From Pseudogymnoascus destructans (Eukaryota; Ascomycota; Leotiomycetes; Thelebolales; Thelebolaceae), in assembly GCF_001641265.1 (NCBI RefSeq), contig NW_020167577.1, positions 1 through 22,639 of the forward strand: a stretch of 22,639 bases of DNA, in the 5' to 3' direction. Below the pieces are notes generated by a model. It had not been told where the DNA came from. It saw nothing but the letters and a program-made list of their open reading frames with translations, and made no database searches. The position numbers and the translations under genes were made by a program. This document shows, in pieces, positions 17,780 through 22,639 of this stretch; position 1 is the stretch's first letter; every line of letters begins with the position of its first letter.

Positions 17780-19806
17780 CTATAAACCCTTACGCTCATC
17801 CCTCATCATCTCTAACATCCTACATGCTTCTCGCCATACTAACATCCAATTGCTCTCAACCCTATTCATCCTTTCTTCCCTCTCCTTCATCCATCCCCAT
17901 ATCTCCTCGGGATACCTCCCTTGGAACCCCCCTACTTCTGCCACTCCTTGTAAATACCCCTGTTGGAATAATATGAATATCCCTACTAGCATCACCCCCT
18001 CATACTCACACCTCTCTTCTGCCATCCTCACAACCCCCCCTTCCCACCGTCGACATACCTTACTGACAATCCACACTCTTCGCACTGCCCTAGTCCTCTT
18101 AAATCAACCCCCCCACGCCATTCCTCATACCCTGCAATCCCACATCCCTCCATTTCTGCTTCCATACAATCAACGTACTCGTGCTGCCTCCCTTTGCCAT
18201 ATACTAGCTCGCAATATATGCATCCCCCCTTTAACCTATTCATCACCCCTCTCATCTGCTCTTCCTCTTCTTCTACCTCTTTCATCTTACTCTGAATCCT
18301 GCCACCCGTGCTTTCCCTGCCATCATTCCTACTACCATCATTTATAGTAACCTTTATAGTAATCGCCTCCTCCTCACCTCTCTTCCTTACTGCCACTTGG
18401 CTCAAACACAAATCGCATAGCACGCTGTCCGACCCTACACAGCTCACTCCCTCTACTACCCCATCAAAGTAGTGCCCTAATACTACTCGCCTGCACTCCC
18501 TGCTCTGGATATATTCCGTCATTGCATCCTCATCCACCTGCTCCACTGAATACTCGCTCATCAACCCTTGACTCTTTACCCCTACACTCTGTACTAGTGT
18601 GACGATTATCGACTCACTAACCTCTCCCTCTCTTCCTCCCCTTCCTGACTGTTGAGCAAAGCTCGTCAATCCATATGGCCTATCAATATGCACCACATAT
18701 ATGATCCCTGGAATATTAATTCCTGTCCCTAATGCTCCTGTCGCCACAATCCATCCTCCACTTCCTTGAGCCCACTTCTGTAGTGTTTCGCCCTTATCAT
18801 CTGCGCGTGCCTTGTAAATGAGCACTCTAAAGCACTGCTGATTAAGTCGCCAGTTGCATAGCTCCGTACATAAACCACTCCACGTTTCCCATCTGGCAAG
18901 TATAGTAGTCTTTCTAGTAATCGAAGTCCGACCGCAGATGCTGCTTCTTCCTTACTATCCTGCACCTGATATCGAATGGTCGGCCGTGCAGTGCTCCATC
19001 GTAGTAGTACTGCATCCTCAATTAATAGCCTGTCTCGTAATACATCGTCTAGCTCAACCATCAATGTGGCTGTTAATGCTGTAAATGGACACTTTAAGTA
19101 CCGTAGTTTCCACAGCTCTCGAAGCCGCTCTCGATATGATGTATCTGTAAATGCAACATGGCATTCATCAAAGAACATGTGAGCTAGCTGCCCATTCAAC
19201 TCGTACCCCTTAGCCTTGTGGAGAAACTGCCCACTGACGGCCTGGTCAGCACTGACAACCAGCAGCTGCACCAACTCTTGACTACTATAATGATTACTAT
19301 AGCTCCACTCTTTACAGTGCAGCCCAGCAGCCTGTCCTCGAGCCACGATATCTTCAACTAGTGCTGTGAATGGAACGACCACAATCACTGTCTGGTCAAC
19401 AGCCATGGCAGCCACTGAAAGAACAGCACTGACTTGCCACTGCTTGTGGGCAACACGATAATCGATGTGACTGGGGGCTGGTGAACAAGTTGTAGTGCTG
19501 CAGCTTGTCCTTCAGATCGTGGCTGCGCTTGTGGGCCATAGATCCGTCGCAACCCATCTAATGCCTTTGCCTTCACCCCATGCTTGCTCTCTCTCCTCTC
19601 TCGTTTGATGCCAAACTGGTGTTAATTGCTGGCTGGCTTGTCGCCCATGCTTTCCTTTCCCCTCAGCCTGTGCCAACCCTAACAACTCGTGCCATGCTAC
19701 TGAAGCTTGCTCATATGCTGTGATTAACTCTGGGCCTAGTCGATGCAAGAATGCTCCGTCAACTGCATAATGAGCTTGGGCTACTCTCTGCCCATGCCCT
19801 GATTGT

Positions 19807-19924
19807 CTGTTTAATGTTAGTACTAATTACCATAATGATTACTATAATAATTACTATAAACAATAGTACCATACTATGGTACTACCATAAATAGCGCTTA
19901 CTATATCATTACTATAAACTCAAC
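19807..19924 (-). other. TLH2 intron 2 (118 nt)
   Basis: The minus strand has a GTTGAG donor at 19924 and ends TACTAACATTAAACAG at 19807, with a perfect TACTAAC branch site. Splicing restores the frame and creates HIMVRQSGHGQRVAQ, which matches the corresponding region of TLH1 (TMTRQRNHSTRVVN). The intron is filled with TTTATAGTAAT-type words and a TACCATAGTATGGTA palindrome. Confidence 0.75.
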
Positions 19925-21334
19925 CTAACCATGATATGTCGGAATGTGTTCTGCTCCAACTCTTCTTCATCATCACCCTCTGCAAACTCTCCTTCATCCT
20001 CTTCATCGTCCTTCTCCCACGTCTTGCTTGCTCGTAGTAAAATGCCGTACAGCAATTCCAATGGCTACGTGTCGCCAGCTCTGCACTGTCAACCGTACAC
20101 CTAGCCCCTTACTTGTTGCCTTGCTTAAAGCTTGCGTGAGCTCTTCTCCTGCCCATGGCCCTCGATTATCACCAAACAAGTACTCTGACTCTCGTTGGTC
20201 TAATGCCCTGCCAAATGGTCGGATATATATCAAGTACTGTGCTAACACTTGACTGACCTCATTGGGCAAGAACCGAACAATGTAATCTGTGTTTCCCCTC
20301 CTCTTTCTTGCCTTATCGTACATGGTTAAGAAGCACATCTGCCCATTAATGACGTATATGTTCCGCGCTGAATACACACTGTTACTAACCTTGATCGATC
20401 CAATCTCTGGTCCTCGAGCTGGCTGGCCACCTGTGACATGCAAAGTAACCATCAACTTTCGTAAGAACTGACGCTCTTGATTCAAGTACGCCTGCTTCTG
20501 TGAGTCGTTCCATTTGTATGATCCATCGCCTGCTCTTTGAAGCAACTGCCACTCCTTGCTTCCCTTCCTTGCACGTTTAAGCAGATACTGATAACCTACA
20601 TCCGTACGCTCTCGATTCTTAACATGGTTGATGAAGCTGTACTCAGACTGTCGAAATTTCGTGTTCCAAGCCATGCTGTCAACGATCTGGCTCAAATCTA
20701 CCATGGGCAGCTCTGAATCAAACGCCAGATTGTATAGTAATTTGTAGTAATCCTATCAAGTCATGGCACATTTCCCTAACCTTTTCAAGCTCAACTCCCA
20801 TTCCAAGATAATAAATCGTCTGTTCATCGCGTGACCAGTGGATGTTCGCTGGCGACTCATGCAGCTGGTTATACTTCTTCCCCATAGCTAATTGACTCAA
20901 GATGCTTGACGTTGGTGAGAATGAGCCTTCACAGAGATGGGTCCTCCGTAGCTTGTGGATTCGCTCGGGAATTGATTCAATATCCTCTTTGCTCTGGAGT
21001 CTTAATTCTGGCCATGGCTCTAATGGTACTGCGATCTCAAGCATAAGCAGCCGTGTGATCCATAACACACGTCCAAGTATTGGTGTGTATGCAAGTGGTG
21101 GATATAGCGATTTGGTAAGTGGATCGATCCCACGAACAGCTAAGTAATGCATCAATGGTGACTCGTACAGCCCAATCTTGCTAGTGTCCTGCATCACGAC
21201 TAGCATGCACAGTCGCATCAATTCGGCTGTGAGTAATGGATCCTGATCGTCTTCATTATTGGGTTCAGTTTGCAAGTGCGTATGGATCTGTTGGATTGAC
21301 TGCCACTGAGCATGGGTGAATTCCACGCCAGTTT

Positions 21335-22106
21335 CTAATGAAGTCAGTATAGTAAATATTATAGCAATCATTATAGTAACCCTTCACACACGTTGCCAAT
21401 GTGCACTTCGCGCAGATGGTTTTGGGTTATATACTATAGTAACTACTATAGTAACCATCTACTCACTGTGTAAAGCTGTGCGCTTCACGCAGATGGGTCT
21501 GGGTTTGATTTATCCTACCACACAACCCTCCACACACGTTGTGTGACGCCGTGCGCTTCGCGCAGATGGGTTTGGGTTTGATATATCCCACCCCCTCCAC
21601 ACACGTTTCGTGATGCTGTGCGCTTCGCGCACATGGGTCTGGGTTTGATATATCCTACCACCCAACCCTCCACACACGTTGCAAGACGCTGGTGCGCTTC
21701 GCGTGGACGGGTTTGGGTCTTCTATAGTAACTACTATAGTAAACACCCACACGGGTCTGGGTTTGGTATATCCTACCACCCAACCCTCCACACACGTTGC
21801 GGGACGCTGGTGCGCTTCGCGCGGACGGGTTTGGGTCATATACTATAGTAACTACTATAGTAAACACCCACACGGGTCTGGGTTTGATATATCCTACCAC
21901 CCAACCCTCCACACACGTTGCGGGACGCTGGTGCGCTTCGCGCGGATGGGTTGGGGTCTTCTATAGTAACTACTATAGTAAACACCCACACGAGTCTGGG
22001 TTTGATATATCCTATCACCCAACCCTCCACACTCGTTGACGCCGTGCGCTTTGCGCAGATGGGTTTGCCTCTTCCATAGTAACCACCATAGTAACCATCC
22101 ACATAC
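21335..22106 (-). other. TLH2 intron 1 (772 nt), minisatellite-filled
   Basis: On the minus strand it begins with a consensus donor, ACAG/GTATGTGG, at 22106 and ends with a TACTGAC branch site and TTCATTAG at 21335. Splicing joins VDWEDDTE to TGVEFTHAQW in one frame. Most of the intron is the tandem repeat listed separately. At 772 nt it is far longer than the 46-118 nt of the other introns in this window. Confidence 0.78.
21384..22100. repeat. Minisatellite with 70- and 118-bp units inside TLH2 intron 1
   Basis: The core word GCGCTTCGCGC recurs at about 21403, 21479, 21553, 21620, 21694, 21812, 21933 and 22046. The first steps are 67-76 bp and the last three 113-121 bp. Long units contain an extra block with paired ACTATAGTA words and AAACACCCACACG; short units lack it, and two units near the left end carry partial forms. 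Every unit has GGGTCTGGGTTTGATATATCC or a variant, and most carry CAACCCTCCACACACGTTG. Units at 21700-21990 are nearly identical, indicating recent expansion there. Confidence 0.9.
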
Positions 22107-22639
22107 CTGTATCATCCTCCCAGTCAACTGTCGCCGTCCTCATCATGTAACAGATGAACCTCTGCCATACTGCACTACACTTATGAACCGACTGAACGCT
22201 CTGGTGAAGCTCGAATGGATGCTGGCTCGCAACCTCATTCTTTGGTGATGCCCACCACTTTAGTACATCCTTGTGGTCCATATTTGCTAGCGTATCAAGA
22301 CAGCGTTCAAGAATCCGATCCCATGCACGTAACAGTCGTTGTAATTTGGTCTCCTTCTCCTCTGGCTCACGCGCGTATTTGTACGTCTGGATAAATATCA
22401 ACCTGTGACTCCTGAAGAACCTCGTTCCACCCAGTGTATCGTAGCCATGGGTCTAGCTCATCAGCCGCGGCTTGGCTAGCAGTGTCAACCTGCGCTCCTG
22501 TGCTGCCTCCTTCCACTGCTCGATGTCGCGTATGATCTGGTCCTCAGCATCGCCTTCCTGGTTGCTGGCTTGCTCTTCCTCACTAACATCATCGCTAGAC
22601 TGCTCTCCAACGTCGCGTACTAATATCATCAGCTGGTTA

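Larger units (their letters stand above)
17780..22639 (-). pseudogene. Second telomere-linked helicase with tyrosine-recombinase-like region, frameshifted, 5' end outside window (TLH2)
   Basis: Three exons are inferred: beyond 22639 to 22107, 21334-19925, and 19806-17780 (TAG). The N-terminal part has DELDPWLRYTGWNEVL and ICYMMRT. The recombinase-like segment follows with GGQPARGPEIGS (Arg), MYDKA (Lys), QSWRHVAI (Arg) and RQSGHGQRVAQAHYAVD (His and Tyr nine apart), the last formed across intron 2. The helicase has PTSSGKS, DECH, TALTATL, ATGALGTGINIPG and QQSGRGGREG, then the RecQ-type zinc region (ECRRVV ... CDLC) and Cys-rich knuckles. At least eight single-base frame changes are needed to join these blocks (near 22492, 22395, 20745, 20040, 19617, 19418, 18822 and 18058), so the copy looks dead although its key residues survive. 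It has the same architecture and orientation as TLH1 but is AT-richer, contains introns and is diverged, so it is a separate lineage rather than a recent duplicate. An assembly with many indels is an unlikely alternative, since neighbouring genes are intact. Confidence 0.82.

Noticed and set aside
17757..18347. Plus-strand 196-aa open frame rich in Ser, His and Pro
   Set aside because: It is antisense to the Cys-rich C-terminal part of TLH2, whose minus-strand motifs are convincing.
21510..22127. Several overlapping open frames on both strands in the minisatellite
   Set aside because: They repeat with the unit, lie inside a well-supported intron, and have no start or domain evidence.

Overview
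This window is the left end of a fungal chromosome. It opens with nine TTAGGG-type telomere repeats (written AACCCT on this strand), followed by a subtelomeric tandem array and accessory DNA only. GT-AG introns of about 46-61 nt, hAT transposons, a telomere-linked RecQ-type helicase and a remnant of a TET/JBP-like 2-oxoglutarate oxygenase all point to a filamentous dikaryotic fungus. I cannot name the species, and I saw no rRNA, tRNA, CRISPR or housekeeping gene.

Layout: 1-56 telomere; 59-1046 array of 153/154-bp units; 1047-1881 non-coding, containing one isolated 58-bp exon-like relic; 1882-6342 (minus) an intact, GC-rich, intronless telomere-linked helicase (called TLH1 here); 6548-7861 a 5'-truncated hAT transposase followed by hAT-type subterminal repeats (7931-8149); about 8454-12740 a second hAT-like element with two intron-containing genes, a 328-aa unknown protein and a 932-aa transposase; 12935-15606 a complete, intronless hAT element with 17/19-bp terminal inverted repeats and a perfect 8-bp target-site duplication; 15615-15710 an ACTC/GAGT-rich remnant in which that element sits; about 15730-17470 a ten-unit degenerate ~175-bp array whose units encode a recurring peptide on the minus strand; 17502-17741 (minus) the 3' end of a TET/JBP-like oxygenase pseudogene; 17780-22639 (minus, running off the right edge) a second, frameshifted helicase of the same architecture (TLH2), whose first visible intron is filled by a minisatellite.

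The main biological point is the architecture of the two helicases. Upstream of the RecQ-like core, both carry a segment with the residue pattern of a tyrosine recombinase: Arg, Lys, a Trp-Arg box, then His and Tyr nine residues apart. This spacing is the same in the two otherwise divergent copies and matches classical tyrosine recombinases. Together with an OrsD-type zinc-finger N-terminus in TLH1, this suggests a recombinase-helicase fusion that may be, or derive from, a telomere-targeted mobile element. The rest of the window reads as a nesting ground for hAT elements and satellite-like arrays between two such units, both oriented so that transcription runs toward the telomere.
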